A DNA stretch of 64,000 bases from Acidobacteriota bacterium (GCA_018268955.1 JAFDVO010000019.1:191-64190), one strand, 5' to 3'. Positions 55,501 to 64,000 are shown, counted from the stretch's first letter. Notes: generated from the letters alone by a model not told the origin. A program made the numbers and translations.

Positions 55501-55682
55501 CGAGCGGCATCGGCTCGGGGACGAACCGCGCGATCGGCTTCGTCATCTTCGGCGGCCAGTCGCTCGCGCTGCTGCTCACGCTGCTGGTGACACCTGTCGC
55601 CTACTCGCTCTTCGACGACCTGTCGAAAGCGAAGGTGTTCGGGCGTCGCCGCGCCGCCGAGCCGGTGCCGGCGGCTTCATAG
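52578..55682 (+). CDS. RND multidrug-type efflux transporter (HAE1-like)
   Basis: 1034-residue proton-driven inner-membrane pump. Twelve helices in the two-lobed RND plan with large periplasmic loops after TM1 and TM7. TM4 carries the proton-relay Asp pair in LSVGIVIDDAIVVLENIYRY. N-terminal PVFASVLILSLTVVGAFSFTQLGVDQFPKVDFP is typical of the AcrB/HAE1 clade. Start ATG abuts the adaptor stop. Substrate range cannot be inferred. Confidence 0.96.
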   Translation: MQWLAALCIKRPVFASVLILSLTVVGAFSFTQLGVDQFPKVDFPMIVVTTVQPGAAPEQIETEVTDKIEEAVNTISGIDELRSTSSEGVSLVMVSFVLEKDGDVAAQEVRDKVSAVMSRLPKTVQQPRIDRFDPDAAPVISIALTANKPVRDVTEFADKVLRRQLESVSGVGQVVVLGGRKRQVNVWLDADRMRAYNVTVNEISRALQAQNIEVPGGRVDQGSQSMTLRTRGRVQSVAEFNDIVIRQTEGHPITLDDVARVEDGEAEPSTIASIDGVPTVLLDVRRQSGTNTVEVVKNIRERLDEITPTLPPGYQARVVRDLSIFIEAAIHDVEEHLVIGAILAALVVFIFLSNFRSTIIAAIAIPTSIIATFGLVWYMGFTLNMMTMLALTLSVGIVIDDAIVVLENIYRYIEEKHEDKFRAAADATQEIGLAVLATTLSLVAIFVPVGFMGGIVGRFMKSFGLTMAFAIMVSLVVSFTLTPMLAARWLKVNPHGKDKHSSKNSKVFHAIDAFYTRLLEWSMGHRAIVAVGAVLVLLSSIPVFMVVPKAFMAPDDQSEFEINLRAPEGTSLEATEILTNRVATALKQQVPEVDYTLTTIGSDQAGTRNLSSIYVRLVPIEARQRDQFVIMNAIRSDILPVVAKNARTSVQQVATIGGGGAQNAEIQFLISGPDLRKLDVLSQQLLDRMKQIPGVVDPDRSLNAGKPELSVQVDRPKAADLGVQVGDAAEALRWLVGGDQVTTYNEGSEQYEVHLRAEAANRSTEQAIGGLAVPSSRLGSIPLENIATFGSGSAPSDISRLARQRQVTLFANMVPNASQSAIQDAIQAEWDKIAPGPDYKGGFSGRSKELGRAAQNFVLAFVLSLVFMYLILAAQFESWLHPITILLSLPLTLPFALLAILIFNQSLNIMSALGLLVLFGVVKKNSILQIDHANQLQGQGMNAHDAVIQASRDRLRPILMTTFAFVAGMIPLIVSSGIGSGTNRAIGFVIFGGQSLALLLTLLVTPVAYSLFDDLSKAKVFGRRRAAEPVPAAS

Positions 55683-55696
55683 GCACAGCACATCCC

Positions 55697-55743
55697 GATT
55701 GGTGAATTGGTGAATTGGTGACTTGGCGAGTTGGTGACTTGGC
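55697..55743. repeat. Octad (8-nt) array upstream of tolC-like gene
   Basis: GATTGGT, GAATTGGT, GAATTGGT, GACTTGGC, GAGTTGGT, GACTTGGC in register, ending at the start codon (ATG 55745). It occupies the ribosome-binding-site region; no independent Shine-Dalgarno is apparent. Confidence 0.8.
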
Positions 55744-55744
55744 G

Positions 55745-57379
55745 ATGGTGAAGTACGTCACGGTTTTCGCGCTGCTCGGCCTCGCGGCGCCCTTGTCGGC
55801 GCAGACGGCCGCCGCGCCCCTGAAGCTGTCGGTCGACGAGGCGGTCAGGATGGCGCTGCAGGACAATGTGGACCTCGCGACCGATCGGCTGGACCCGCAG
55901 ATCGGTGACACGCGCGTCGCCGCTGCGTCCGGGCTGTTCAAGCCGACGATCGCCTCGAGCGTGAATCGCAACAACCAGCTCTCCCCGCCGTCGAGCCTGC
56001 TCTTTCCGACAGCAACCCGCAACGACGTGGTGACGTCGAACGTCGGCCTGAACCAGCGGCTGCCGTGGTTCGGGACGAGCTACAGCGTCGGCTGGGACAC
56101 GTCGCACACGAGCAGCAACAGCTTCCTCAACAGCTTCAATCCGCTGCTGCGGTCCGGCCTGTCCTTCCAGGTCTCGCAGCCGCTGTTGCGCGATTTCTTC
56201 ACCGACGCGGCGCGGTCGAACGTCGCGATCTCGAAGACCAATCGCGCAATCTCCGGCACGCGCCTCAGCGAGAGCGTCGTCCGCACGACCGCCGGCGTCA
56301 AGGCGGCCTACTGGAACCTGGTGTCAGCGCGCGCCAACGTCGAGGCGCGGCAGGCGGCCCTGCGCCTGGCCGAGGAACTCGTGCGCGTGAACAAGGCCAA
56401 GGTGGACGTCGGTCAGTCGCCTCCGATCGATCTGGTGTCCGCGCAGGCCGAAGTGGCGTCGAACCAGGAGCAGCTGATCGTGGCGGAAACGAGCGTGAAG
56501 CAGGCGGAGGATCGCCTGCGCCTCCTGATCTTCGACGCCGCGAAGCCTGAGGTGTGGAACATTGCCATCGAGCCGACCGATGCGCCGCCGGTCGGCGCGG
56601 CGAACATCGACGTGAACAGCGCCGTGGCGACGGCGCTGCGCGATCGTGCGGACCTGCTGCGCGCGCGCAAGGACATCGAGAACGCCGAGTTGTCCCTGAA
56701 GCTCGCAGGAAACCAGAAGCTGCCGGATGTGCGGCTCAATGCCAGCTATCAGGCGAGCGGGCTCGGCGGTACCGAGATCCTGCGAACAGGAGGATTCCCC
56801 GGGACGATCGTCGGCAACGGACAGATCGTCGGCTTCGGCAATATCCTGAACCAGCTGTTCCGGAGCGACTACCCGACGTGGGCGGTGGGCGTGAGCGTGT
56901 CGTACCCAATCGGACAGAGCGCCGAGGAAGCGAACCAGGCGCGCAGCCGGCTCGAGACCCAGCAGGCGAGCCAGCGCCTGAAGAGCGCGGAAGCCCGTGC
57001 CATCCAGCAGGTGCGGGATGCGGCCTGGAAGGTTGAGATGAATGCCCGGCGGCTCGAAACAGCGCGGGCGGTGCGCGAGCTCGCGGAGCAGCGGCGGGAC
57101 GTCGAGCAGAAGCGCTTCGACGTCGGCATGTCGACGAGCTTCCTCGTCATCCAGGCACAGCGGGACCTGTCGCAGGCACGAACCAACGAGCTCGCCGCGA
57201 TCCTCGCCTACGACCTCTCGCTCGTGGACTTCGAGGCGCTGCAGCTCGCCGGCCCCGCGTCAGCGGCAGCAACGACCACGAGCGCGTCGCAGGCGGCGAC
57301 GGCCGCAACCACCTCGTCGTCGAGTGCCGCGCGAACGACGGCAACATCGTCCGCGAGCGGCGTGGCTGGCGTCTTCTAG
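55745..57379 (+). CDS. TolC-family outer-membrane efflux protein
   Basis: 544-residue outer-membrane channel of the RND system. From ATG 55745: signal peptide ending PLSA, then TolC-type helical repeats (VDEAVRMALQDNVDL; ARANVEARQAALRLAEELVRVNKAKVDVGQSPPIDLVSAQAEVASNQEQL-type; the second half has ELAEQRRDVEQKRFDVGMSTSFLVIQAQRDLSQARTNEL). The C-terminus is a low-complexity Ala/Thr/Ser tail of about 45 residues. An in-frame ATG at 55715 lies inside the repeat. Completes the adaptor-pump-channel operon. Confidence 0.94.
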   Translation: MVKYVTVFALLGLAAPLSAQTAAAPLKLSVDEAVRMALQDNVDLATDRLDPQIGDTRVAAASGLFKPTIASSVNRNNQLSPPSSLLFPTATRNDVVTSNVGLNQRLPWFGTSYSVGWDTSHTSSNSFLNSFNPLLRSGLSFQVSQPLLRDFFTDAARSNVAISKTNRAISGTRLSESVVRTTAGVKAAYWNLVSARANVEARQAALRLAEELVRVNKAKVDVGQSPPIDLVSAQAEVASNQEQLIVAETSVKQAEDRLRLLIFDAAKPEVWNIAIEPTDAPPVGAANIDVNSAVATALRDRADLLRARKDIENAELSLKLAGNQKLPDVRLNASYQASGLGGTEILRTGGFPGTIVGNGQIVGFGNILNQLFRSDYPTWAVGVSVSYPIGQSAEEANQARSRLETQQASQRLKSAEARAIQQVRDAAWKVEMNARRLETARAVRELAEQRRDVEQKRFDVGMSTSFLVIQAQRDLSQARTNELAAILAYDLSLVDFEALQLAGPASAAATTTSASQAATAATTSSSSAARTTATSSASGVAGVF

Positions 57380-57441
57380 AGAACAGGCGGCCAGGCACGA
57401 AGGCACCAGCGCCTTCGTGCCTGCACGTGAGGTGACGGCCC

Positions 57442-58386
57442 TTACCCGACTCGCAGCTTGAGCGGCGGGAAGTGTTCCTCGTACCGGTCCATGAACTCCT
57501 GGAACGAATAGGAGTGGCTCTGCCCGCCAAGGTGCTCGAGCGCGTAGGTGGCAGCGACGCTGCCGATCTGCGCCGCCTGTGCGTAGTCGAGGCCGATGGC
57601 GAGCCCCTTCATCAGCCCGCCGCGGAAGGCATCCCCGACACCCGTCGGATCGACGATGCGCCGTGGCGTGACGGCCCGGACGTCAATCCGATCGTCGTTC
57701 GCGATGATCGTGGAGCCGTGTTCACCGCGGGTGACGATCAGCGCCTCCGTGTGCCGCAGGATGTCCGCTTCGTCGAGGCCGGTCTTCTGCTTGAGGATCT
57801 CGTACTCGTAGTCGTTGCAGATGACGACCGACGCGCCGATGGTGCCATCCTTCAGCTCGTCACCTGACATCCGTGCGACCTGCTGGCCCGGATCCCAGAT
57901 GTACGGAATCTCCAGCGTGCGGCACTCCTGCGCGTACTGCGTCATGGCGCCAGGATCGTTCGGCGACACGATGGCGAGCCCGGGATCGGTGACGTTGCGG
58001 AACGACAACTGCCCCGCATCCGCCATCGCACCCGTGTAGAAGGACGCAATCTGGTTGTTGTGCTGGTCGGTGCTGCAGAAGAACGACGCAGTGAACTTGC
58101 CCGACACCTGCAGTGATAGCGACGTGTCCACGCCCGCCGCCTCGAGCCACTGGCGGTACTCACCAAAATCCTCGCCAGCCGTGCCCATCAGGAGCGGTCG
58201 CTCACCGAGCAGCGCCAGCGTGTACGCAATGTTCGGCGCGCACCCGCCACGCCGCTTGTCCATCGAGTCGACGAGAAAACTCACGCTGACCCGATGCATG
58301 TGCTCCGGCAGGAAGTGCTCGGTGAACTTCCCAGGGAACGACATCAGGTAGTCGTAGGCAATCGATCCGGTGACGACGATGTTCAT
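57442..58386 (-). CDS. PfkB-family carbohydrate/nucleoside kinase
   Basis: 314-residue sugar kinase of the ribokinase fold. N-terminal VTGSIAYDYLMSFPG, RGGCAPNIAYTLALLG (substrate motif), and the C-terminal ATP/anion-hole motif DPTGVGDAFRGGLM with catalytic Asp. Many such kinases phosphorylate adenosine, and it is adjacent to mtnP, which makes an adenosine/purine-salvage role plausible but unproven. ATG 58386, 97 nt after mtnP. Upstream spacer holds a nonad repeat. Confidence 0.9.
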   Translation of the reverse strand: MNIVVTGSIAYDYLMSFPGKFTEHFLPEHMHRVSVSFLVDSMDKRRGGCAPNIAYTLALLGERPLLMGTAGEDFGEYRQWLEAAGVDTSLSLQVSGKFTASFFCSTDQHNNQIASFYTGAMADAGQLSFRNVTDPGLAIVSPNDPGAMTQYAQECRTLEIPYIWDPGQQVARMSGDELKDGTIGASVVICNDYEYEILKQKTGLDEADILRHTEALIVTRGEHGSTIIANDDRIDVRAVTPRRIVDPTGVGDAFRGGLMKGLAIGLDYAQAAQIGSVAATYALEHLGGQSHSYSFQEFMDRYEEHFPPLKLRVG

Positions 58387-58402
58387 CTCTCGGTCCTTCT
58401 GG

Positions 58403-58438
58403 GGCGGGCAGGGCAGGTTGGGCAGGTTGGGCTGATAG
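58403..58438. repeat. Nonad array
   Basis: GGCGGGCAG, GGCAGGTTG, GGCAGGTTG, GGCTGATAG in the mtnP/kinase spacer; word resembles the ABC-operon array at 5223-5249 (GGCAGGCTG, GGCAGGCCG). Confidence 0.7.
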
Positions 58439-58483
58439 CCGCAGTCCCACAGGCCCTTCCAGCCTGACCTGTCCTGCGTGGCC

Positions 58484-59347
58484 CTACTTCACGTACTTCC
58501 CAATAATCGGCGCGAGGTCCTGCTTGGCCTTGGCCGGGATGTGGTCGGGGCGCGTGATGATGGCCGTGGCGAGCGCATCCTTGCAGCCGCACGTGCGCTC
58601 GGCGCCAAGCCGCTCGACCATCGACGCGATCGTGCGCTGCGCCGTGACGGCATTCTGGGTCAGGTTGGCGATGATGAGGTCCACCGTGACCGAGTCGTGG
58701 TCGGGGTGCCAGCAGTCGTAGTCGGTGACGAGCGCCAGCGTCACGTAACAGAGCTCGGCCTCGCGCGCGAGCTTCGCTTCCTGCAGGTTCGTCATGCCGA
58801 TCACGTCCATCCCCCACTGCCGGTACAGGCGCGATTCGGCCAGCGTGGAGAACTGCGGCCCTTCCATGTTCACGTAGGTGCCGCCCCGGTGCACGCGTGC
58901 GCCCGCCGCCTCCGCGCAGTCACCCGCCAGCGTCGCAAGGTGGCCGCAGATCGGGTGCGCGAAACCGACGTGCGCGACGATGCCGCCGCCGAAGAAGGTG
59001 CTGATGCGCCCCTTGGTCCGGTCGAAGAACTGGTCGGGCACGACGATGTCGAGCGGGCGGTACTCCTCCTTGAGGCTGCCTACCGCGCTGGCCGACAGGA
59101 TGCGCTCGACGCCCAGCAGCTTGAAACCGTAGATGTTCGCGCGGAAGTTCAGCTCCGACGGCGAGATGCGGTGCCCCGCGCCATGACGGGCGAGGAACGC
59201 CACGCGCTTGCCGCGCAGCGTCGCCACGACGTACGGGCCGGAGGGATCGCCGAATGGGGTCGAGATGACGTGCTCTTCGCGGTCGGTCAGTTCGGCCATG
59301 TCGTAGAGGCCGCTGCCGCCGATGATGCCAATGGTCGGTCTGCTCAT
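58484..59347 (-). CDS. mtnP: S-methyl-5'-thioadenosine phosphorylase
   Basis: 287-residue trimeric phosphorylase of methionine salvage that cleaves methylthioadenosine to adenine and methylthioribose 1-phosphate. [88 protein letters not shown] match MtnP. ATG 59347 overlaps the stop of the epimerase/MBL gene (ATGA). Confidence 0.94.
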   Translation of the reverse strand: MSRPTIGIIGGSGLYDMAELTDREEHVISTPFGDPSGPYVVATLRGKRVAFLARHGAGHRISPSELNFRANIYGFKLLGVERILSASAVGSLKEEYRPLDIVVPDQFFDRTKGRISTFFGGGIVAHVGFAHPICGHLATLAGDCAEAAGARVHRGGTYVNMEGPQFSTLAESRLYRQWGMDVIGMTNLQEAKLAREAELCYVTLALVTDYDCWHPDHDSVTVDLIIANLTQNAVTAQRTIASMVERLGAERTCGCKDALATAIITRPDHIPAKAKQDLAPIIGKYVK

Positions 59348-60612
59348 GTGGTGGATCGGAGGGCAAGCTTGCCCTGCTGCTCAGTGATGAAGGCTGCGGG
59401 AGTAACAGGATCGTGCTCGAAGAACGCGAGCGTCTCGCGCCGAGCGACGGCACGCGCGAACGCCTGCTTGGCGAAGAGCGTGTCCATCGGGTAGAGGTCG
59501 TAGCCCATGATCCACGGGTCGGGCAGGTGCGCGCTCGTGGGCATGAGGTCGGCGAGAAACACGGCGCAGTCGCGCCCGGACTCGATCCAGATGATCTGGT
59601 GATGAAGGGTATGCCCGCCCGTTCGCTGCACGCGCACGCACGGCATCACGCGCTCGTCCTCGTCGATGAAGTCGATGACGCCCGCATCGGCCAGCGGCAG
59701 GAAGTTGTCCGGCAGGTAGCTGGCGCGGCTGCGCTCGTGTGGGTGGCGTGCGTCGTTCCACTCGCCACGCCGGATGACGTAGCGTGCGTTCGGGAAGCGC
59801 GGCACCACCTTGCCCATGCCGTTCCGCATCGTGAATCCGCCCGCGTGATCGAAGTGCAGGTGGCTGGCCAGGACGATGTCGATGTCCTCGGGCGCGACGC
59901 CGGCCTCAGCCAGCGCGTGATCGAGCGTGCGGGTCCGGTCGGCCGCATACATCCGGTAGAACTTCTCCGTCTCCTTGTCGCCGAGCCCGGCATCGATCAG
60001 CATCGTCCGCGTGCCGTCGCGCACGAGGAGCGGCCGCATGGTCATCGGGATGCGGTTCGACTCGTCGGGAGCGGTCTTCTTCTCCCACAACGCCTTTGGC
60101 ACCACACCGAACATCGCCCCGCCGTCGAGGCGGAACGTGCCGTCGTAGAGCGAGATGAGCTCCAGGTTGCCGACGGTGTAGCGGCTGATCGCGAGCGGAG
60201 GGACGCTGGCTGCCGGCTGCTTCAGCTCGACGAGCACGCCGTGGGCGCTCGACGGATGGATGAACGCGACCAAGGCGCCCTCCGCGCCGGGACGAGCCAC
60301 GTCGTCCACGAGGCGGACGCCGCGCGCCTTCAAATGCGCGAGCGCGGCATCGATGTCGTCGACACGCAACGTGATGTGATGAAGACCGGGGCCACGCTTC
60401 TCGATGAACCGGCCGATCGGCGAATCAGCGGCGGTCGCCTCCAGCACTTCGAGGCTGGTGCCCGCACCCGACGGCAGGAAGTGCGCACGAACGCGCTGCG
60501 AGCCGACCTCCTCCGAGGCGTGGACCTCGAGGCCGAGCGCGTCACGGAAGAAGGCCAGCGAGGCAGAGAGATCTGCGACAGCGATGCCGACGTGATCGAG
60601 ATACGCTTTCAT
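59344..60612 (-). CDS. Fusion of methylmalonyl-CoA epimerase (VOC) and metallo-beta-lactamase-fold hydrolase
   Basis: 422-residue protein from ATG 60612. Residues 1-133 are a VOC-type methylmalonyl-CoA epimerase: [11 protein letters not shown] (His7), [15 protein letters not shown] (His79), [21 protein letters not shown] with metal Glu129. After a short linker, residues 142-422 are an MBL-fold domain with full metal set: HLHFDHAGG (His251, His253, Asp255, His256), GGHT (His334), ADLMPTSAH with Asp355, and His400. Both halves keep key residues. The epimerase links to propionyl-CoA catabolism with meaB and the acyl-CoA dehydrogenase nearby; the hydrolase substrate is unknown. An in-frame upstream start (60654) adds no family sequence. 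Confidence 0.88.
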   Translation of the reverse strand: MKAYLDHVGIAVADLSASLAFFRDALGLEVHASEEVGSQRVRAHFLPSGAGTSLEVLEATAADSPIGRFIEKRGPGLHHITLRVDDIDAALAHLKARGVRLVDDVARPGAEGALVAFIHPSSAHGVLVELKQPAASVPPLAISRYTVGNLELISLYDGTFRLDGGAMFGVVPKALWEKKTAPDESNRIPMTMRPLLVRDGTRTMLIDAGLGDKETEKFYRMYAADRTRTLDHALAEAGVAPEDIDIVLASHLHFDHAGGFTMRNGMGKVVPRFPNARYVIRRGEWNDARHPHERSRASYLPDNFLPLADAGVIDFIDEDERVMPCVRVQRTGGHTLHHQIIWIESGRDCAVFLADLMPTSAHLPDPWIMGYDLYPMDTLFAKQAFARAVARRETLAFFEHDPVTPAAFITEQQGKLALRSTT

Positions 60613-60682
60613 CCGAAGCTCCTGATTATGGCCTGCCGGGCTGGCCGGCGTCATCCGGGCGGGTCACAAGCGGGTGGTGACA

Positions 60683-61636
60683 TCAGCGGCTGGCAAGGGC
60701 ACGAGCGATGAGTTCCGTGGCAGCCGTGTAGGGATCCAGCTCGCGCGCAGCCACCCGGTCGATCAACGCATCGAACTCGCCGGCGCGGAGCACCTGTCGC
60801 TCCAGATGCGCAAGGAAGCGCTGGGAGACCAGTTCCCTCAACCGGTACGCGCTGCGCGTCCGGCGCCGGGCCGCCTGCTGCGTGGCGCCGTGCGCGCGAT
60901 ACGCGGCGATCGCCGCCTCGAGTTCCGGCACGCCCTGCCCTGTCGTCGCGATCGTCTTCAGGATCGGCGGGCGCCATTCATCGGGCGCATAGTGATGCAG
61001 CGCGAGGTTCGCCTCGACGGCGGCCGACAGCCGCTCGGCTCCGTCGCGATCGGCCTTGTTGATCACGAAGATGTCCGCGATCTCCATGATGCCGGCCTTG
61101 ATCGCCTGGACGTCGTCTCCCGTTCCCGGCACCAGCGTCACGACCGACACATCCGCGGTCCGGATGATGTCGACTTCGTCCTGCCCGACTCCGACCGTTT
61201 CGATGATGACGATGTCCTTGCCAGACGCATCGAGGACGAGCGCCGCGTCGCCGGTGGCTCGCGACAACCCACCGAGATGTCCGCGCGTCGCCATGCTGCG
61301 GATGAACACGCCTGGGTCGGCCGCGTGCGCGTTCATGCGGAGCCGATCGCCCAGCACGGCGCCCCCCGTGAACGGACTGGTGGGATCGATGGCAATGACG
61401 CCGACCGTGCGTCCCGACGAGCGGATCTGGGCCGTGAGCCTGTCGACAAGCGTGCTCTTGCCCGCGCCCGGCGGGCCGGTCACGCCAACGAGGTAGGCAC
61501 GTCCCGTGTGGCTGAAGATGCCGCGGACGAGATCGGCCCCCTCCGGCGTCTCGTCTTCGACGAGGGAGATCGCTCGGGCGATGGCGCGCGGCTCTCCGGC
61601 GAGCACGCGGGGAATCAGGGCGGCGAGGTCGGTCAT
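60683..61636 (-). CDS. meaB: Methylmalonyl-CoA mutase-associated GTPase MeaB
   Basis: 317-residue G3E-type GTPase that protects and reloads B12-dependent methylmalonyl-CoA mutase. P-loop [61 protein letters not shown] and [11 protein letters not shown] (NKxD) all fit MeaB. ATG 61636 overlaps the acyl-CoA dehydrogenase stop (ATGA). The mutase itself is outside the window. Confidence 0.94.
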   Translation of the reverse strand: MTDLAALIPRVLAGEPRAIARAISLVEDETPEGADLVRGIFSHTGRAYLVGVTGPPGAGKSTLVDRLTAQIRSSGRTVGVIAIDPTSPFTGGAVLGDRLRMNAHAADPGVFIRSMATRGHLGGLSRATGDAALVLDASGKDIVIIETVGVGQDEVDIIRTADVSVVTLVPGTGDDVQAIKAGIMEIADIFVINKADRDGAERLSAAVEANLALHHYAPDEWRPPILKTIATTGQGVPELEAAIAAYRAHGATQQAARRRTRSAYRLRELVSQRFLAHLERQVLRAGEFDALIDRVAARELDPYTAATELIARALASR

Positions 61637-62775
61637 CGGGCGAAGAGTTGTCGGGCGATCACGAGCCGCTGGATCTCGCTGGTGCCTTCTCCAATGGTCG
61701 TGAGCTTCACGTCGCGGAAGTACTTCTCCGCCGGGTAGTCCTTCACGAACCCGTATCCGCCGTGGATCTGCACGCAGTCATCCGCGGCCTTCACGGCGAT
61801 CTCACTGGCGTACAGCTTGGCCATCGCCGACTCCAGCGTCGTTCGGGCGCCGCTGTCCTTGAGGCTTGCCGCACGATAGGTCAGGAGGCGTGCGGCCTCG
61901 ATGCGCGTCGCATTGTCCGCGAGCTTCCACTGAATGGCCTGGAACGCGCTGATGGTCTTGCCGAACGCCTTCCGCTCCTGTGCGTACCGGAGCGCCGCCT
62001 CATATGCCCCCTGCGCCAGACCCACCGACAACGCGGCGATGCCGATGCGCCCGGCATCGAGGACCTGCATCGTGTTGACGAAGCCCTGCCCCTCGTCGCC
62101 CAGCAGCTGATCCGCCGGAACCTCACATCCCTCGAAGAGGACCTCGCTCGTGTCGCTCGCGCGCATGCCGAGCTTGTCCTCCTTCCTGCCGGGGCGCATG
62201 CCTGCCGTCCCGTGCTCGACGATGAAGGCGGAGATGCCCTTGGGTCCGGCCGCCTTGTCGGTAACCGCCATCACGACCATGACGTGCCCGACCCGGCCGT
62301 GCGTGATGAACGTCTTGGACCCGTTCAACACCCACCCGGTGGCGGTGCGCTGCGCCGAGGTCCGCATGCCGGCCGCGTCGCTGCCCGAGGTCGACTCGGT
62401 CAGTCCCCAGGCGCCGACCATCTGCCCCTGGGCCAGCGGCAGGAGCCATCGCTGCTTCTGCGCCTCGGTGCCGAACATGAAGATGTGCGCCGCGCACAGC
62501 CCGTTGTGTGCGGCGACCGAGAGCGCCAGCGCCGGATCGACCCTGGCGAGCTCCTCGATGCAGATGCAGTACTCCAGCGCCGACATGCCCGCCCCGCCGT
62601 ACTGCTCAGGAAACTGGATGCCCATCAGCCCGAGCGCACCGAGCGCAGGAATCACCTCGGACGGAAAGTGCTGGGCCTCGTCCCACTCACGGACATGCGG
62701 ACGGATTTCCGTTTCCGCGAACTCGCGGACCGTGCGCCGCAGCATGAGCTGTTCCTCGGTCAGCCGGAAATCCAT
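61633..62775 (-). CDS. Acyl-CoA dehydrogenase
   Basis: 380-residue FAD enzyme from ATG 62775 ([19 protein letters not shown]). Contains [23 protein letters not shown] (FAD/CoA loop), [42 protein letters not shown] and the catalytic Glu in [11 protein letters not shown]. Short-chain (butyryl-CoA type) clade by look. Electron partner would be EtfAB. First gene of acd-meaB-(epimerase/MBL)-mtnP run. Confidence 0.95.
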   Translation of the reverse strand: MDFRLTEEQLMLRRTVREFAETEIRPHVREWDEAQHFPSEVIPALGALGLMGIQFPEQYGGAGMSALEYCICIEELARVDPALALSVAAHNGLCAAHIFMFGTEAQKQRWLLPLAQGQMVGAWGLTESTSGSDAAGMRTSAQRTATGWVLNGSKTFITHGRVGHVMVVMAVTDKAAGPKGISAFIVEHGTAGMRPGRKEDKLGMRASDTSEVLFEGCEVPADQLLGDEGQGFVNTMQVLDAGRIGIAALSVGLAQGAYEAALRYAQERKAFGKTISAFQAIQWKLADNATRIEAARLLTYRAASLKDSGARTTLESAMAKLYASEIAVKAADDCVQIHGGYGFVKDYPAEKYFRDVKLTTIGEGTSEIQRLVIARQLFAR

Positions 62776-62880
62776 CTCGCGTGAAGCGTAGCACCAGCGA
62801 GGGGAACTCACGAACGGGCAACTGCACATTGCTGATCGCGAACTGCCAGGCGATCCTGCGCATTGCCTTGCTGCCCTTGC

Positions 62881-62944
62881 TGCATTTCTGCATTTCTGCA
62901 TTTCTGCGTTCTTCCATTCCTGCGTTGTCGCGTTGTTGCGTTCC
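62881..62944. repeat. Octad array upstream of the barrel gene
   Basis: Eight 8-nt units in register: TGCATTTC (three perfect), TGCGTTCT, TCCATTCC, TGCGTTGT, CGCGTTGT, TGCGTTCC. Sits in the 206-nt spacer between the divergent acyl-CoA dehydrogenase and barrel genes. Confidence 0.85.
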
Positions 62945-62981
62945 CCCGTCGTCCTCCCCCTATGATCGGCAAGGAGGATTC

Positions 62982-63464
62982 ATGCGCAGGTTTGGGATTG
63001 CCGCGGTCGTGCTGGGGCTCACGCTTGCCAGCGCGGCACCGGCACTGGCTGATGCGACGGCATTCCTCGGCGCGACCACGACACCGACGAACCGCCAGGC
63101 ACGCGGCGTGGCGCTCGGCACGGGGCTGCTGCTGTTCGGCTTCGAGTTCGAGTACTCGTCCACCACGAACGACGCCGCCACGGGAGCCCCGTCATTGAAG
63201 GTGGGCAGTGCGAACGGACTGCTGCAGACGCCAGTGCCGATCTTCGGCATCCAGCCCTACGCGACGGCAGGCGGCAGCATCTACCGCGAGCGGATCGGCA
63301 GCGGGACGCAGACCGGCTTCGCACCGAACATTGGTGGTGGGCTGAAGATTGGGCTCGCGGGTCCGCTGCGGCTGCGGGTCGACTACCGCGTGTTCAAGCT
63401 CGGGAGCGGCGCGCGCTACTCACCCTCACACCGCATCTACGCGGGGCTCAATCTCAGGTTCTGA
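62982..63464 (+). CDS. Small outer-membrane beta-barrel protein
   Basis: 160-residue protein from ATG 62982 with GGAGG (62973-62977) 4 nt upstream. Signal peptide MRRFGIAAVVLGLTLASAAPALA, then a porin-like barrel with alternating hydrophobic strands (GVALGTGLLLFGFEFEYSS, LLQTPVPIFGIQPYATAGGSIY, GPLRLRVDYRVFKLG) and a C-terminal aromatic LNLRF expected for Bam-dependent insertion. OmpA-like/OprG-like small barrel; ligand unknown. Confidence 0.85.
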   Translation: MRRFGIAAVVLGLTLASAAPALADATAFLGATTTPTNRQARGVALGTGLLLFGFEFEYSSTTNDAATGAPSLKVGSANGLLQTPVPIFGIQPYATAGGSIYRERIGSGTQTGFAPNIGGGLKIGLAGPLRLRVDYRVFKLGSGARYSPSHRIYAGLNLRF

Positions 63465-63473
63465 ACAGGGACG

Positions 63474-63570
63474 GGGAACTCGGGACTCGGGACTGGGGAC
63501 TGGGGACTGGGGACTCGGGGAGGCGGTAACGCACGAACGCACGAACGCGGGAACGCACGAACGCATGCAC
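63474..63570. repeat. Adjacent heptad and octad arrays
   Basis: 63474-63522 is heptad (GGGAACT, CGGGACT, CGGGACT, GGGGACT x3, CGGGGAG). It is followed at once by octads 63523-63570 (GCGGTAAC, GCACGAAC, GCACGAAC, GCGGGAAC, GCACGAAC, GCATGCAC). Two periods stand back to back in one spacer. Confidence 0.85.
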
Positions 63571-63667
63571 GGCGTCGGTCTCGAGCTTGGTCTCACCCCT
63601 GGCGGGTGGCGGTGGGGATCGGCGCGGGGGGCCTGAAGCGATGGGTTCGCGGGCAGCGGGCCGTCGC

Positions 63668-63717
63668 GGAGGTCACGGAGAACTCGGAACCCTGGCTCCG
63701 TGTTCTCTGTGACCTCC
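63668..63717. terminator. Long hairpin between convergent genes
   Basis: Arms GGAGGTCACGGAGAAC (63668-63683) and GTTCTCTGTGACCTCC (63702-63717) pair at 16 of 16 positions counting one G-U. Lies downstream of the barrel gene (plus) and 26 nt from the end of the minus-strand gene. Built from nonad words related to those at 11736-11813. No T-tract. Confidence 0.45.
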
Positions 63718-63742
63718 GTGCTGGCGCTTTCGAACGCGGGAC

Positions 63743-64000
63743 TTACTTGGACAGGTCGTTCAGGAGCGACAGGTTGAACAGCTGTCCGGGCGGCGTGGTG
63801 AACGCGGCCACGTACTTGTCGTACAGCGCACGCGCGTCAGTCGGGAAGGCCTCGCCGAGCAGCGTCACGATCGAGTAATCCTGTCCCTTTACCACGGGCG
63901 TGATGATCGAGACGTAGATCACCGAGCCGTTCGGACCCGGCTCTGCGGCCTTGTAGATCTTCCAGCTCTCGGCCATCTGCTTCCGCTCGGGCTTGTCGCT
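63743..64000 (-). CDS. C-terminal part of an unknown protein, truncated by the window edge
   Basis: Minus-strand frame open to the window end; the visible 85 residues end in TAA (63745-63743). The internal Met at 63976 is probably not the start because the frame continues to 64000. Visible sequence has VIYVSIITPVVKGQDYSIVTLLGEAFP and ALYDKYVAAFTTPPGQLFNLSLLNDLSK, with no recognisable motif or membrane helix. Function unknown. Confidence 0.65.
   Translation of the reverse strand, partial: SDKPERKQMAESWKIYKAAEPGPNGSVIYVSIITPVVKGQDYSIVTLLGEAFPTDARALYDKYVAAFTTPPGQLFNLSLLNDLSK

Overview
The window is a dense, very GC-rich bacterial chromosome segment with no phage, insertion sequence, CRISPR array, tRNA or rRNA that I can see. 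Gene content is that of a diderm: LPS, Bam and Lol genes, LptE and RND/TolC genes are present. It carries a futalosine-type menaquinone locus, electron-transfer flavoprotein genes with a membrane Fe-S oxidoreductase, and methylmalonyl-CoA pathway genes. Together these fit an Acidobacteriota-like organism (Vicinamibacteria-like). That placement is inference from gene content and style, not from a marker search.

Layout. 1-6.4 kb: 3' part of alaS, a secreted lytic transglycosylase, a two-gene ABC exporter (minus strand) and rpsT. 6.4-10.5 kb: leuS-lptE-holA operon (minus). 10.6-16.2 kb: an HDAC-family deacetylase, then etfB-etfA-Fe-S oxidoreductase-acyltransferase. 16.3-21.4 kb: the fatty-acid/phospholipid cluster yceD-rpmF-plsX-fabD-fabG-acpP-fabF, without fabH. 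21.5-24.7 kb: deoB-dgt and miaA. 24.7-32.2 kb: a tightly overlapping menaquinone operon (MqnE-like pseudoenzyme, mqnA, mqnC, amidohydrolase, ubiA, ubiX, ubiE), followed by a TonB-like gene and a 26-codon membrane microprotein that overlaps miaA. 32.5-47.6 kb: envelope biogenesis (Yip1-like protein, oxidoreductase, lpxI, a fabZ-lpxA fusion, an inserted lipoprotein gene, ompH, bamA, clpC, a lipoprotein, lolD, lolC, lysS). 47.7-50.5 kb: nusB, ribH, an enoyl-CoA hydratase and three small membrane proteins. 50.6-57.4 kb: a TetR-regulated RND tripartite efflux operon. 57.4-62.8 kb: a PfkB kinase, mtnP, a methylmalonyl-CoA epimerase/metallo-hydrolase fusion, meaB and an acyl-CoA dehydrogenase. The end holds a small outer-membrane barrel protein and the 3' part of an unknown gene.

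How the genes work together. The minus-strand operons are packed with ATGA/GTGA stop-start overlaps, which suggests translational coupling. EtfAB with the Fe-S oxidoreductase would pass acyl-CoA dehydrogenase electrons to the quinone pool that the mqn operon builds. The fab, lpx, lpt, bam and lol genes together supply and assemble the outer membrane.

Three things stand out. First, next to mqnA lies a cysteine-free MqnE/MqnC homologue that cannot be a radical SAM enzyme. Second, there are gene fusions (FabZ-LpxA and epimerase-MBL) and coupled microproteins. Third, nearly every larger intergenic spacer is filled by a short-period array (7, 8 or 9 nt) whose word drifts while the period stays in register. 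Similar words recur in distant spacers.
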